Assembly: GCA_902533075.1 (NCBI GenBank)
Contig: CACAKN010000001.1
Coordinates: forward strand, 62,001 to 126,000
Direction of reading: 5' to 3'
Source: an uncultured Pelagibacteraceae bacterium
GTDB lineage: Bacteria > Pseudomonadota > Alphaproteobacteria > Pelagibacterales > Pelagibacteraceae
DNA: 64,000 nt
A program made the position numbers and the translations under genes. The notes under the pieces were generated by a model. It searched no databases, was not told where the DNA came from, and saw only the letters and a list, made by a program, of their open reading frames with translations. Positions 33,601 to 40,694 of the stretch are shown here, in pieces (position 1 is the stretch's first letter; the number at the start of each line of letters is the position of its first letter).

Positions 33601-33818
33601 GTGATAGTAAATTAAAAGAATTACACGGAGTTTTAGCACAAGAACTATTAAAAAGAGTAAAAGACCCAAAAGCAAAATCTGCAGATTTAAATGTAGCTAG
33701 ACAATTTTTAAGAGACAATGGAATAGACGCAGTTCCAACAGAAGATAATCCACTAGGAAAACTATTAGAAGAACTACCATTCGATGAAAAACGAAAAAAT
33801 CCTGTCAAAAATAACTGA
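33597..33818 (+). CDS. Terminase small subunit-like protein, T7 gp18 position
   Basis: I use the ATG at 33597, which gives 73 residues; the upstream frame lies within the preceding gene. The product starts MSDSKLKELHGVLAQELLKR and contains ADLNVARQFLRDNGIDAVPT, a helical pattern found in small terminase subunits of marine podoviruses (terminase genes with S/A-x-L-N-V-A-R-x-F-L). It would recognise phage DNA ends. It overlaps the large subunit gene by 35 bases. Confidence 0.75.
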   Translation: MSDSKLKELHGVLAQELLKRVKDPKAKSADLNVARQFLRDNGIDAVPTEDNPLGKLLEELPFDEKRKNPVKNN

Positions 33819-35454
33819 CTTTAGGAATTTTCTATACATCACTTGGAAGCATTTAAATTTACCTCAACCTACTAAAGTTCAATACGATATAGCTGACTAT
33901 ATTGCTAATGGAGACAGTAGAATAATTATTAGTGCTTTTAGAGGTGTAGGAAAGAGTTGGATAACTGCAAGTTATGTTTTATGGCGTATCTTACTTAATC
34001 CAAATATTAATATACTTGTTGTATCGGCTTCAAAGAATAGAGCCGATGACTTTAGTACTTTCTGTTTAAGATTACTTCACGAAATGCCATTGCTTCAACA
34101 TCTATATCCTAAAGACGACCAAAGACAGTCAAAGATTAGTTTTGATGTAAATACGGCTTCTGCTTCACAACAACCAACAGTAAAGTCATTAGGTATTACT
34201 TCGCAGATTACAGGTTCACGTGCAGACTTAGTTGTTGCTGATGACGTAGAAACTTCAGGAAATACTCAAACTCAGTTTATGAGAGACAAGTTATCTGAAG
34301 CTATTAAAGAATTTGAAGCAGTAATTAAACCTGACACTTCTAGAATTATATACTTAGGTACACCACAAACAGAACAAAGTATTTATAACAAGTTGCAAGA
34401 GAGAGGTTATAAAATACGTTATTGGACTGCTAGATACCCTAGTGAGAAACAAATAAAGTCTTATGGTTCTAATCTTGCGCCTATAATTAATAATACTTGG
34501 AATATAGATTTAATTGGTAAACCTACAGACCCATCAAGATTTGATGAAAAAGATTTATTAGAAAGAGAAGCTAGTTATGGAAGACTAGGTTTTAATATGC
34601 AGTATCAGCTAGATACTACGTTAAGTGACCTAAACAAGTTTCCATTAAAACTATCAGATTTATCAGTAATGAATTTAAATCCTGAGAACGCACCAGAAAA
34701 AGTTATTTGGGCTAGTTCTCCTGAATTACAACATAACGATTTACCTAACGTAGGACTACAAGGAGACGCTTATTATAGACCTATGGAAGTACAAGGTCAG
34801 TGGTTGCCTTATATATCTACAGTAATGGCAATTGACCCTTCAGGTAAAGGTTCTGATGAAACGGCTTATTGTGTCACTAAATTTTTAAATGGTAATATTT
34901 ATTTAGTAGATATTGGTGGTTTCAATAGTGGTTATTCAGAACATACATTATCTAAATTAGTAGAAGTAGCTAAGAAGAATAAAGTTAATAAGATTTTAAT
35001 AGAAGAAAACTTTGGTCAAGGTATGTTTGAGGCATTATTAAAACCTTATTTAATTAAAGAATATCCTTGTACTACAGAAATGGTTAGACAGACTTCTAAT
35101 AAACATAGAAGGATATTGGATACATTAGAACCTCTAATATCTCAGCATAGAATTATTGTAGATAAAACAGTAATCAAGAAAGACTATGAAGGTACTAATA
35201 TGTTGTATCCTCAGGAAAGCGCATTGAAGTATCAGCTTTTCTACCAAATAAGTAGATTACAAAAAGAAATACATTCATTGCCACACGATGACAGAATTGA
35301 TTGTCTTCAGGTTGCTTGTCATCATTGGGTTCAGCATTTAGCTAAAGACCAAGAACTTTCATATAAACAAAGAAAAGAAGACTTACTTAATGCTGAAATA
35401 GAGAAATATTTTGGAGATAATAAAACAGAAAACAGTTGGATTAAAATAATATGA
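33784..35454 (+). CDS. Terminase large subunit, T7 gp19-like
   Basis: The 556-residue product has Walker A in ISAFRGVGKSWITA near residue 55, the adenine-side VLVVSASKNRADDFSTF region, Walker B LVVADDVET near residue 155 and the coupling motif IIYLGTPQ. A C-terminal RNase H-like nuclease follows (AIDPSGKGSDETAY, ILIEENFGQGMFEALL and HDDRIDCLQVA). It cuts and packages the genome into heads. Length is close to T7 gp19 (586). Confidence 0.95.
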   Translation: MKNEKILSKITDFRNFLYITWKHLNLPQPTKVQYDIADYIANGDSRIIISAFRGVGKSWITASYVLWRILLNPNINILVVSASKNRADDFSTFCLRLLHEMPLLQHLYPKDDQRQSKISFDVNTASASQQPTVKSLGITSQITGSRADLVVADDVETSGNTQTQFMRDKLSEAIKEFEAVIKPDTSRIIYLGTPQTEQSIYNKLQERGYKIRYWTARYPSEKQIKSYGSNLAPIINNTWNIDLIGKPTDPSRFDEKDLLEREASYGRLGFNMQYQLDTTLSDLNKFPLKLSDLSVMNLNPENAPEKVIWASSPELQHNDLPNVGLQGDAYYRPMEVQGQWLPYISTVMAIDPSGKGSDETAYCVTKFLNGNIYLVDIGGFNSGYSEHTLSKLVEVAKKNKVNKILIEENFGQGMFEALLKPYLIKEYPCTTEMVRQTSNKHRRILDTLEPLISQHRIIVDKTVIKKDYEGTNMLYPQESALKYQLFYQISRLQKEIHSLPHDDRIDCLQVACHHWVQHLAKDQELSYKQRKEDLLNAEIEKYFGDNKTENSWIKII

Positions 35455-35624
35455 GTACAGTAAATAAATCAGGTAATTATACCAAACCTACTTTGAGAAA
35501 GCGTATATTCAGTAGAATAATGAATAGCAATTCTTATGGTACACCTAGTGGTAAATGGAGTGCTAGAAAAGCACAAGCACTAGCGAAAGCATATAAAAAA
35601 GCAGGTGGTGGATATAAAAGCTAA
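35451..35624 (+). CDS. 57-aa protein with DUF5872-like KWSARKAQ motif
   Basis: The ATG overlaps the terminase stop (ATGA). The 57-residue product ends SYGTPSGKWSARKAQALAKA then YKKAGGGYKS, the G-K-W-S-A-R-K-A-Q-x-x-A-x-x-Y motif of DUF5872-like domains found in marine viruses. It is basic and probably binds nucleic acid. Start codon of the next gene overlaps its stop. No function is established. Confidence 0.65.
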   Translation: MSTVNKSGNYTKPTLRKRIFSRIMNSNSYGTPSGKWSARKAQALAKAYKKAGGGYKS

Positions 35625-35860
35625 TGTCACTTAAACAACCTCAAAAAGATTTGAAGAACTGGTCGGCTCAAAAATGGAGAACTAAATCAGGTAAAAAATC
35701 TAGTGTCACTGGTGAAAGGTATTTACCAGAAAGCGTAATAAACAGATTGTCCTCTAAAGAGTACGCAAGGACGACTGCAAAGAAAAGAAAAAACAGAACT
35801 AGAGCAAAGTATAGTAAGAAAATAGCTTCTATGGTTAGAAATGCTCTTAAAGTTGTTTGA
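35624..35860 (+). CDS. 78-aa basic protein with WRTKSGKKS motif
   Basis: The 78-residue product contains KDLKNWSAQKWRTKSGKKSS then ERYLPESVINRLSSKEYART and a very basic end. W-R-T-K-S-G-K-x-S and the R-Y-L-P pattern belong to the other half of the DUF5872-type sequence seen in the preceding gene, so the pair may be a split form of one longer protein. A DNA-binding role near packaging is possible. Ends the terminase operon. Confidence 0.65.
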   Translation: MSLKQPQKDLKNWSAQKWRTKSGKKSSVTGERYLPESVINRLSSKEYARTTAKKRKNRTRAKYSKKIASMVRNALKVV

Positions 35861-35897
35861 TTTTGATTTTTTAATTAAGTGCCACTATTAGGATACT

Positions 35898-35919
35898 ACT
35901 ATAGTTAAACTATAGTTAA
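35898..35919. repeat. Two tandem copies of ACTATAGTTAA
   Basis: ACTATAGTTAA is repeated exactly twice, one helical turn apart, and each copy contains the palindrome AACTATAGTT or part of it. It lies in the 126-base gap after the terminase operon, where T7-like phages carry the genome end or a promoter. The ACTATAG part recalls the T7 promoter core, but the rest does not match. Confidence 0.4.
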
Positions 35920-35986
35920 TCTTTATCCTTATATAAGTGCAACCAACAACATCTGACTATGAGTATATCTTATAGTAAATAAAGTT

Positions 35987-36250
35987 ATGAACCACAAAGA
36001 ACCAAAGGTAATCTATCTTAAAGCTCTTTTTTCAAAGAATAAAAGTAAAAAGAATGTAGAGAAAATAATAAAAGAATTTGTAGTACAAGCAGAATTTCCA
36101 AGAAAGAAACTTAAAGTTTCACCAGAAGTTAAATCTAAAATGGCTAGAGAGTTTATACTGAAGTACGCTAATGACTTTTTAGGTTATGCCGTAGAGTACT
36201 CAATGTTTGATAAGTTCTTTGATTTAAAAAGTTTTGACGAAAAAATCTGA
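35987..36250 (+). CDS. Hypothetical phage protein (87 aa)
   Basis: The 87-residue product starts MNHKEPKVIYLKALFSKNKS and has KIIKEFVVQAEFPRKKLKVS with a basic middle and a final FFDLKSFDEKI. It is soluble and helical with no recognised motif. It is separated from terminase by a 126-base gap and from the next gene by 254 bases, so it is probably an independent early gene. No good ribosome site is visible (weak AAAG). Confidence 0.6.
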   Translation: MNHKEPKVIYLKALFSKNKSKKNVEKIIKEFVVQAEFPRKKLKVSPEVKSKMAREFILKYANDFLGYAVEYSMFDKFFDLKSFDEKI

Positions 36251-36308
36251 CAAGTTCACGTATATACACAAAATTTTTTTTACCCCCTCGACCCTATAGC
36301 AAAAATAA

Positions 36309-36350
36309 ACAGGGGTACTACCCTGTATTGTATCCAATATACAATTTTTC
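36309..36350 (+). terminator. Double hairpin with T-run in early-region gap
   Basis: ACAGGG (36309-36314) pairs with CCCTGT (36321-36326) around a 6-base loop. Then ATTGTAT (36327-36333) pairs with ATACAAT (36339-36345), directly followed by TTTT. The second hairpin with the T run fits an intrinsic terminator for the 35987 gene. The rest of the 254-base gap (36251-36504) is T-rich with no gene; it contains TACGTTAGTCTT at 36379-36390, identical to part of the attR core region. Confidence 0.5.
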
Positions 36351-36504
36351 TGCAGGAAACCGAGTGATAGTTTTGATTTACGTTAGTCTTCTAGACTACC
36401 GATGGACTTTTTTGTAGATTTTTTCTTTCAAAAAATTATTTCATATTATCTCTCTCATTATCTGTTTTGAAACTTCAGAAACTTTGTGATACTTACAGTT
36501 CAGT

Positions 36505-37587
36505 ATGGTTAAGTTATTAAAAAAGAAAACATTAAAACAAAAGACTGAAGATAGACAAAAGGATTTAGAGAGAAGACTAGATATATTTCTTGGTAGACCT
36601 ACAGTTAAAATAGATAGCAGTGTAAAGCTAGAGTACCATACGAAACCATTGTCACTTAAAGAGACACACTGGATTGCTACCACTCAAAAGAGAGACAAGA
36701 TGTTTTACTTTGAAGGTAAACTATTGTCTGCAGAAAATGAACAAAGAGTTATCAATTACAAGAAGTCAAACAAGATATACAAGGCGTGGCTAAAGAAACA
36801 ACAAGACGCACTGGATAAATTAAAGAACGCAATCAAACCAAGAGCAATGTTTGAAATGGAACAAGCATACCAGAAACTTGGAGAGCAAATAAGACAACAG
36901 GGTAATCCATTTAATCTGTCAGGTCAGATGATACAGATGGGTAAAGTAAGTGATGAATTATATCCAATGGGTTTGCTTTCTCCGACACCAAGTAAGACTA
37001 AAGTAAAGCAACAGATAAATAGACTGAAGGCGCATTTACAAGGAGAAGATATATCAGTAGCTAATCACGGACTGAATAGTTTCTGCGACAGACACAAGAT
37101 TAAAGACCCAGTAGATATGGTGGTAAAGATGGCTAAGATGAAGAAGGAAGGAAAGCTATATGAAGACTACTTTACTATATCTTATCAGGACGCAGTAGCT
37201 ATAGCAGAAAGCGTTGGTATGCTTCATCAAGAATTACTGGAAAGTGTGATAGATTATATAGCCAAGAGAGCCAAGCATTATAAGACTAATAATAATATAA
37301 TGGCAGGAATTGCAGGTGAAACACTTGTAAACTTATGGCTTAAAGCAGTCGAAGATAAGAAGCCAATGAAACTACCAATGACAATGTTCTTTAATTCTAA
37401 AGCAAGAAAGCAATGGAGTAAACAATATAACTACGATTGGAAGGACTATAAAAGATTTCACGAGCAATTTAAGAAATGGATAAAAATATTTACTGCTAGA
37501 GCAAGAAAGAAAAGTGAAAATGTAGAAGGTGAGTTTGAAACTTATTTAGAATTTTTATCTCAAACAAATTCCAAAGGTTTAATTTAA
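36505..37587 (+). CDS. Hypothetical early phage protein (360 aa)
   Basis: The 360-residue product is basic, helix-rich and has no membrane segment. Distinct parts are KKKTLKQKTEDRQKDLERRL at the N-terminus and a central VANHGLNSFCDRHKIKDPVD. A C-terminal MAGIAGETLVNLWLKAVEDK is followed by RARKKSENVEGEFETYLEFL. I recognise no family. It is the largest unknown gene of the prophage, in the position where T7 encodes early host takeover proteins. It is followed by the paired inverted repeats at 37605-37653. No clear ribosome site precedes its ATG. Confidence 0.75.
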   Translation: MVKLLKKKTLKQKTEDRQKDLERRLDIFLGRPTVKIDSSVKLEYHTKPLSLKETHWIATTQKRDKMFYFEGKLLSAENEQRVINYKKSNKIYKAWLKKQQDALDKLKNAIKPRAMFEMEQAYQKLGEQIRQQGNPFNLSGQMIQMGKVSDELYPMGLLSPTPSKTKVKQQINRLKAHLQGEDISVANHGLNSFCDRHKIKDPVDMVVKMAKMKKEGKLYEDYFTISYQDAVAIAESVGMLHQELLESVIDYIAKRAKHYKTNNNIMAGIAGETLVNLWLKAVEDKKPMKLPMTMFFNSKARKQWSKQYNYDWKDYKRFHEQFKKWIKIFTARARKKSENVEGEFETYLEFLSQTNSKGLI

Positions 37588-37604
37588 GTTTCACGTAGAA
37601 CAAA

Positions 37605-37653
37605 ATCCGAAGTCAGTTCGGATAAAAAACAACAATCCGATTTGTGTTCGGAT
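37605..37653. promoter_or_regulatory. Paired inverted repeats ATCCGAA-N5-TTCGGAT
   Basis: The first repeat pairs ATCCGAA (37605-37611) with TTCGGAT (37617-37623). The second pairs ATCCGA (37635-37640) with TCGGAT (37648-37653). The centres are about 30 bases apart, close to three helical turns. They lie in the 245-base gap before the right-hand gene module and could be twin operator sites or an RNA hairpin pair; neither is followed by a T run. Confidence 0.45.
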
Positions 37654-37711
37654 AATGTTTTATAGGTGTTCTATTGAATAATAAAAATTTTATGATTAGT
37701 TCAACTGCAGG

Positions 37712-37727
37712 AATAAGTTCCACTTAT
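37712..37727 (+). promoter_or_regulatory. AATAAGTTCCACTTAT motif, candidate phage promoter or operator
   Basis: ATAAGT and ACTTAT form an inverted repeat around TCC (37713-37727). The same core occurs at 6184-6200 and 12964-12977. Here it is about 105 bases before the 37833 gene. A further perfect palindrome, ACTTGTTTACAAGT, lies at 37750-37763. Recurrence before separate gene blocks suggests a site read by a phage factor. Confidence 0.45.
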
Positions 37728-37832
37728 TTCGTTGCAATGACGAACTAAGACTTGTTTACAAGTGAGAACCTTTACTTCTTTCTATTCTTTGGAACTATTC
37801 CTTAACCAGAAAGATTAACTGTTAGGAGTGCG

Positions 37833-38081
37833 ATGAAAGCACAAAAAGAAAAGACGGAAACTTTAAAAATTCCTCAGGACTTATGGCAACGTATGTTTGA
37901 TATAAGTATGGAGATTAGTCCTGATAAGAAAAACTTAATCAAGCCATTACCTATACTTGCAATTGCTATAAACCACCTACACGAAACGGCTCATACGAGA
38001 GGTGTTGCTTTTGTTAATCAAAAAGAATTTGATGAAATAAAAGCTGAAGCAAAAGAGAGTGCTAGTAAGCACCTCAACTAA
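37833..38081 (+). CDS. Small hypothetical protein of the lysogeny module (82 aa)
   Basis: The 82-residue product starts MKAQKEKTETLKIPQDLWQR and continues MFDISMEISPDKKNLIKPLP then AIAINHLHETAHTRGVAF. The LKIPQDLWQRM start is reminiscent of ribbon-helix-helix or MetJ/Arc-type strands, so a small DNA-binding protein is possible but unproven. A strong ribosome site (TTAGGAG) precedes the ATG and the operator-like repeats lie upstream. Confidence 0.6.
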   Translation: MKAQKEKTETLKIPQDLWQRMFDISMEISPDKKNLIKPLPILAIAINHLHETAHTRGVAFVNQKEFDEIKAEAKESASKHLN

Positions 38082-38089
38082 GGATAGGA

Positions 38090-38260
38090 ATGATTATACA
38101 AGTAGTCAAAGAACTACCTGAGTTCGGTCATATGCTCGACACACAAGGTAAGGATAAGTTAGCGAAAGCATTATCTCAAACTGTAAGTGAGTTGAGCAAG
38201 AGACCTAAGATAGAACACAAGGTAGTCTTGTATCAAACACCAGAAGACGATTTAGAATAA
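38090..38260 (+). CDS. Small hypothetical protein (56 aa)
   Basis: An ATG with GGATAGG upstream opens a 56-residue frame 8 bases after the preceding stop: MIIQVVKELPEFGHMLDTQG then KDKLAKALSQTVSELSKRPK and an acidic end. It is soluble, with one amphipathic helix. It is probably co-transcribed with the 37833 gene. No family recognised. Confidence 0.6.
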   Translation: MIIQVVKELPEFGHMLDTQGKDKLAKALSQTVSELSKRPKIEHKVVLYQTPEDDLE

Positions 38261-38368
38261 TCGCTTTTTGGTTGTGACGAACAATAGGTAGAAAGCCGAG
38301 ATTTCTTTTTATCTATTTTTACGCAGTTTATATTGAGTCTAAATTGCAATTAATCCACAAGTTGAAAG

Positions 38369-38380
38369 TTTGCACTTGTG
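38369..38380. promoter_or_regulatory. Operator-like site TTTGCACTTGTG before the regulator genes
   Basis: This 12-base copy matches the first three quarters of TTTGCACTTGTGCAAA at 6170 and the sites at 3392-3510. It lies 35 bases upstream of the 38415 gene, in a 154-base gap that otherwise shows only a weak AGAAA/TTTCT hairpin near 38292. The location suits autoregulation of a repressor operon. Confidence 0.45.
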
Positions 38381-38414
38381 AAAAGCAAACGAATAACATA
38401 ATAATAGGAGAAGT

Positions 38415-38885
38415 ATGGTTATAAATAAAAAAAGTAAACTTTCGACTAGGTGCGTTATGAATGTAAGTAGCGTAGTCTGCAAAGTGTGGAAGGTCGTAAG
38501 ATGTAAGTTGTGGAGAGATATAGATGATTTTGATTATTATATTTCAGACTTACGTTCCCAATATCCTAACTCTTTAGTTTATACTGAAGCAGTTAGAGAC
38601 CTACCTTACTACTGCAAAACCGTAGAAGTTGATGATGAGTATGAAAGGACTTCATCAATTAAAATAGGTGACGCAGTTATCCAATACACTTTCAATAAAC
38701 TAAGACGACAAGGTCTAATAGAAGACAGTGAAGTAATTCCATTGTTTGAACATTACGACCCATATAAGTCTACGATTGAAAATGTGATAGCGCAGACAAA
38801 ACTCTCTCATAACCGACCTGATAAGTTGAAGGTTATAAAGTTAAATCGAAAGGAGAATAATGTCTTACAGTTGCACAACAAGTAA
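38415..38885 (+). CDS. Hypothetical protein upstream of the winged-helix gene (156 aa)
   Basis: The 156-residue product has a cysteine-containing N-terminus (MNVSSVVCKVWKVVRCKLWR) and a middle with DDFDYYISDLRSQYPNSLVY. A part with IGDAVIQYTFNKLRRQGLIE follows, which could be a recognition-helix-like segment. It is co-transcribed with and overlaps the winged-helix gene and integrase. A strong AATAGGAG ribosome site is present. It may be a regulator or a partner of one; I recognise no family. Confidence 0.6.
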   Translation: MVINKKSKLSTRCVMNVSSVVCKVWKVVRCKLWRDIDDFDYYISDLRSQYPNSLVYTEAVRDLPYYCKTVEVDDEYERTSSIKIGDAVIQYTFNKLRRQGLIEDSEVIPLFEHYDPYKSTIENVIAQTKLSHNRPDKLKVIKLNRKENNVLQLHNK

Positions 38886-39288
38886 TATTCACTTTGATAA
38901 AGTGTTTATGCAAGAAGTAGCAAAGTCTAAGGCGAAGACTTTTGGTAATGGTATTCCATTACAATTGGTCTTAACATTTAAGACACTCTCTTGTTTACCT
39001 GATGGTCAAGAATTAAACACTCAGGTTATAAGAGAATGGTATCACAAGTTTTTTGGAGTTGTGATTTCCTTGTCTTCAATATCTCGAAATGTAAGTGATT
39101 TACATACTCTAGGTTTCGTTGAAAGAGTAGTAAATCCATTCGAGAATAGAAGATTAAGTTGGATTAAATTAACACCAACAGGAAGAAGACTTCAAAAACT
39201 CTTTATTGGAACTACGTCAGATTGGAAAGATGTGCCGAAGTTGAAGATAGAGAACCAAGTAAAAACTGCAAGGAGTATAAAAATATGA
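38860..39288 (+). CDS. Winged-helix (MarR-like) DNA-binding protein, candidate phage repressor
   Basis: The 142-residue product has a winged-helix layout: QLVLTFKTLSCLPDGQELNT, then SSISRNVSDLHTLGFVERVV as recognition helix and following strand, and NRRLSWIKLTPTGRRLQKLF as wing and last helix. The S-x-S-R-N-V-x-x-L-x-x-x-G-F-V-E-R pattern is that of MarR/PadR-type regulators. It overlaps the gene before and shares an ATGA with the integrase. It is the best candidate to bind the CACTTGTG palindromes and maintain lysogeny; this is inference. Confidence 0.65.
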   Translation: MSYSCTTSNIHFDKVFMQEVAKSKAKTFGNGIPLQLVLTFKTLSCLPDGQELNTQVIREWYHKFFGVVISLSSISRNVSDLHTLGFVERVVNPFENRRLSWIKLTPTGRRLQKLFIGTTSDWKDVPKLKIENQVKTARSIKI

Positions 39289-40562
39289 GACAAGCAGTAA
39301 AAGCAAAAATCCTTGAAGCATTACCGAAAGGTATAACTTTAAGGCGTGATAATTCTTTATGGGTATCTAAGTATAAAGAGTACCACGTAAACGGTGAGAA
39401 GAAGTCGAAGCGTATGACTGAAACCGTAAAGTTAGATATTGATAATACAATGTCTGACGCTAAACAGTTGGAGAAGTTTGAGGAAGCACTTGGTAAAGCA
39501 ATCAAGGTGAAGTCTCAAATGAAAGACCGTTTAGCAAACAGAAGTTTCCTTCTGACTGATAATGTAAAGATTAAGGGTGAAGCATATATCAATAATCTTT
39601 ATCAAGACCTAGTTAGATTGGATACTTGGAAAGGAAAGCACGGTGAAACTGTTGCTAGTTATGCTAAAGATATATTGGCTTTCTTTAAGGACAGGGAAAA
39701 CTTAAATCCTAAACTTAAAGATTTTCACGATGTATTTACTTTAGCTGACTTCAAGAAATGGGCGATTGTTCATTCAGCACAAAAGAGAATGAATAATTAT
39801 AATTCTTGTAGCACTAATACCGTGAACAAACGATTAGGTTTGTTAAGGCAACTAACTCAATTTGCAATTAAACAAAGACTGTTTAGTCTTGATGATTGTA
39901 TTGACCCAAGTGCAAAAAACTATGGGATACAAGATGAGAGACGTGCTGAGAGTAAACCTAAACCTGCCTTATCAATTGCAGAAGAACAAACATTATTAAA
40001 AACCATTCAGAAGTACGAAGATGGTTATTTTTATGATGTGATAGTTTTTGCACTAGATACAGGTGTACGTCACGATGGAGAACTAAATAGAATAACACCA
40101 GAACAAATTGATTTTGGTAAAAAACATTTAGTCTTCAAAAGACCTAAAACTGGTAAATGGTCTACTATACCTTTGACTGAAAGATGTATGGAGATATTAA
40201 AAAGAAGACGTGAAGTTGCTATGAAGAATGTAGGCAACCGTTTCTTTCCTATATCTAAATCTTCTTTAAGACATAACTGGTATAAGTATATCAAAGTATC
40301 AGGATTAAATAATGAGTATACACCTTACTCAACAAGACACACTTTTATTACTAGGTTAGTAGAAGCTGATGTAAGTCCAAAAGCAGTTCAGCATTTAGCA
40401 GGACATAAGTCTATTGAGACTACACTTCAGTACTACACGCATAGTACAAATGAGGTGCTTGAAACTGCTATAACTAAATTAGAGGAATACAAGAAAGTTA
40501 AAGCTAAAAAAGCTGAAGTATCACCTTTGATTGGTCACAATAGTAGAAAGGTGTTGAAGTAA
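39285..40562 (+). CDS. int: Tyrosine-family integrase
   Basis: I use the ATG at 39285, preceded by AAGGAG and overlapping the upstream stop, which gives 425 residues. The catalytic set is visible: Arg 262 in DTGVRHDGEL, a Lys in KRPKTGKWSTIPLT, TPYSTRHTFITRL with Arg 351 (the usual first His of this box is Tyr), HLAGHKSIETTLQYYTH with His 374 and the nucleophile Tyr 384. The N-terminal region has the arm-binding and core-binding parts. It would recombine attP with the tRNA-Leu core. It lies directly before the phage tRNA-Leu and attR. Confidence 0.93.
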   Translation: MRQAVKAKILEALPKGITLRRDNSLWVSKYKEYHVNGEKKSKRMTETVKLDIDNTMSDAKQLEKFEEALGKAIKVKSQMKDRLANRSFLLTDNVKIKGEAYINNLYQDLVRLDTWKGKHGETVASYAKDILAFFKDRENLNPKLKDFHDVFTLADFKKWAIVHSAQKRMNNYNSCSTNTVNKRLGLLRQLTQFAIKQRLFSLDDCIDPSAKNYGIQDERRAESKPKPALSIAEEQTLLKTIQKYEDGYFYDVIVFALDTGVRHDGELNRITPEQIDFGKKHLVFKRPKTGKWSTIPLTERCMEILKRRREVAMKNVGNRFFPISKSSLRHNWYKYIKVSGLNNEYTPYSTRHTFITRLVEADVSPKAVQHLAGHKSIETTLQYYTHSTNEVLETAITKLEEYKKVKAKKAEVSPLIGHNSRKVLK

Positions 40563-40581
40563 AGAGAATGATGAGTATAAC
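40554..40581 (+). promoter_or_regulatory. Promoter of the phage tRNA-Leu
   Basis: TTGAAG (40554-40559), in the last codons of int, and TATAAC (40576-40581) are separated by 16 bases. A start near 40588 would be about 11 bases before the tRNA. No terminator is visible between the tRNA and tig, so it may also transcribe tig in the lysogen. Confidence 0.5.
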
Positions 40582-40598
40582 TTCCATGTCAATGTTCT

Positions 40599-40682
40599 GG
40601 GCGAGTGGTGGAACGGTAGACACGCCAGTCTTAGGAACTGGTCTCGAAAGAGGTGGAAGTTCGAGTCTTCTCTCGCCTACCA
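40599..40682 (+). tRNA. Phage-borne tRNA-Leu(UAG)
   Basis: The 84-base gene has the acceptor stem GGGCGAG/CTCGCCT with a G-T first pair and an encoded CCA. The D-arm contains AACGGTAGA. The anticodon stem CCAGT/ACTGG closes the loop CTTAGGA with anticodon TAG at 40632-40634. The long variable arm TCTCGAAAGAGG marks a class II Leu tRNA. It differs from the interrupted host gene in stems, so it is not a copy of it, but has the same anticodon and loop. It most likely replaces the host tRNA lost by integration. Confidence 0.92.
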
Positions 40683-40694
40683 TTGGTCAAAGAA

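Noticed and set aside
35898-35919. ACTATAG units as true T7 promoters
   Set aside because: Only 7 bases match the T7 core and the motif does not recur before other phage genes; listed as a repeat instead.
40599-40682. Phage tRNA-Leu as a duplicated fragment of the host tRNA caused by integration
   Set aside because: Its acceptor, D and anticodon stems and variable arm differ from the host halves, so it is an independent gene.
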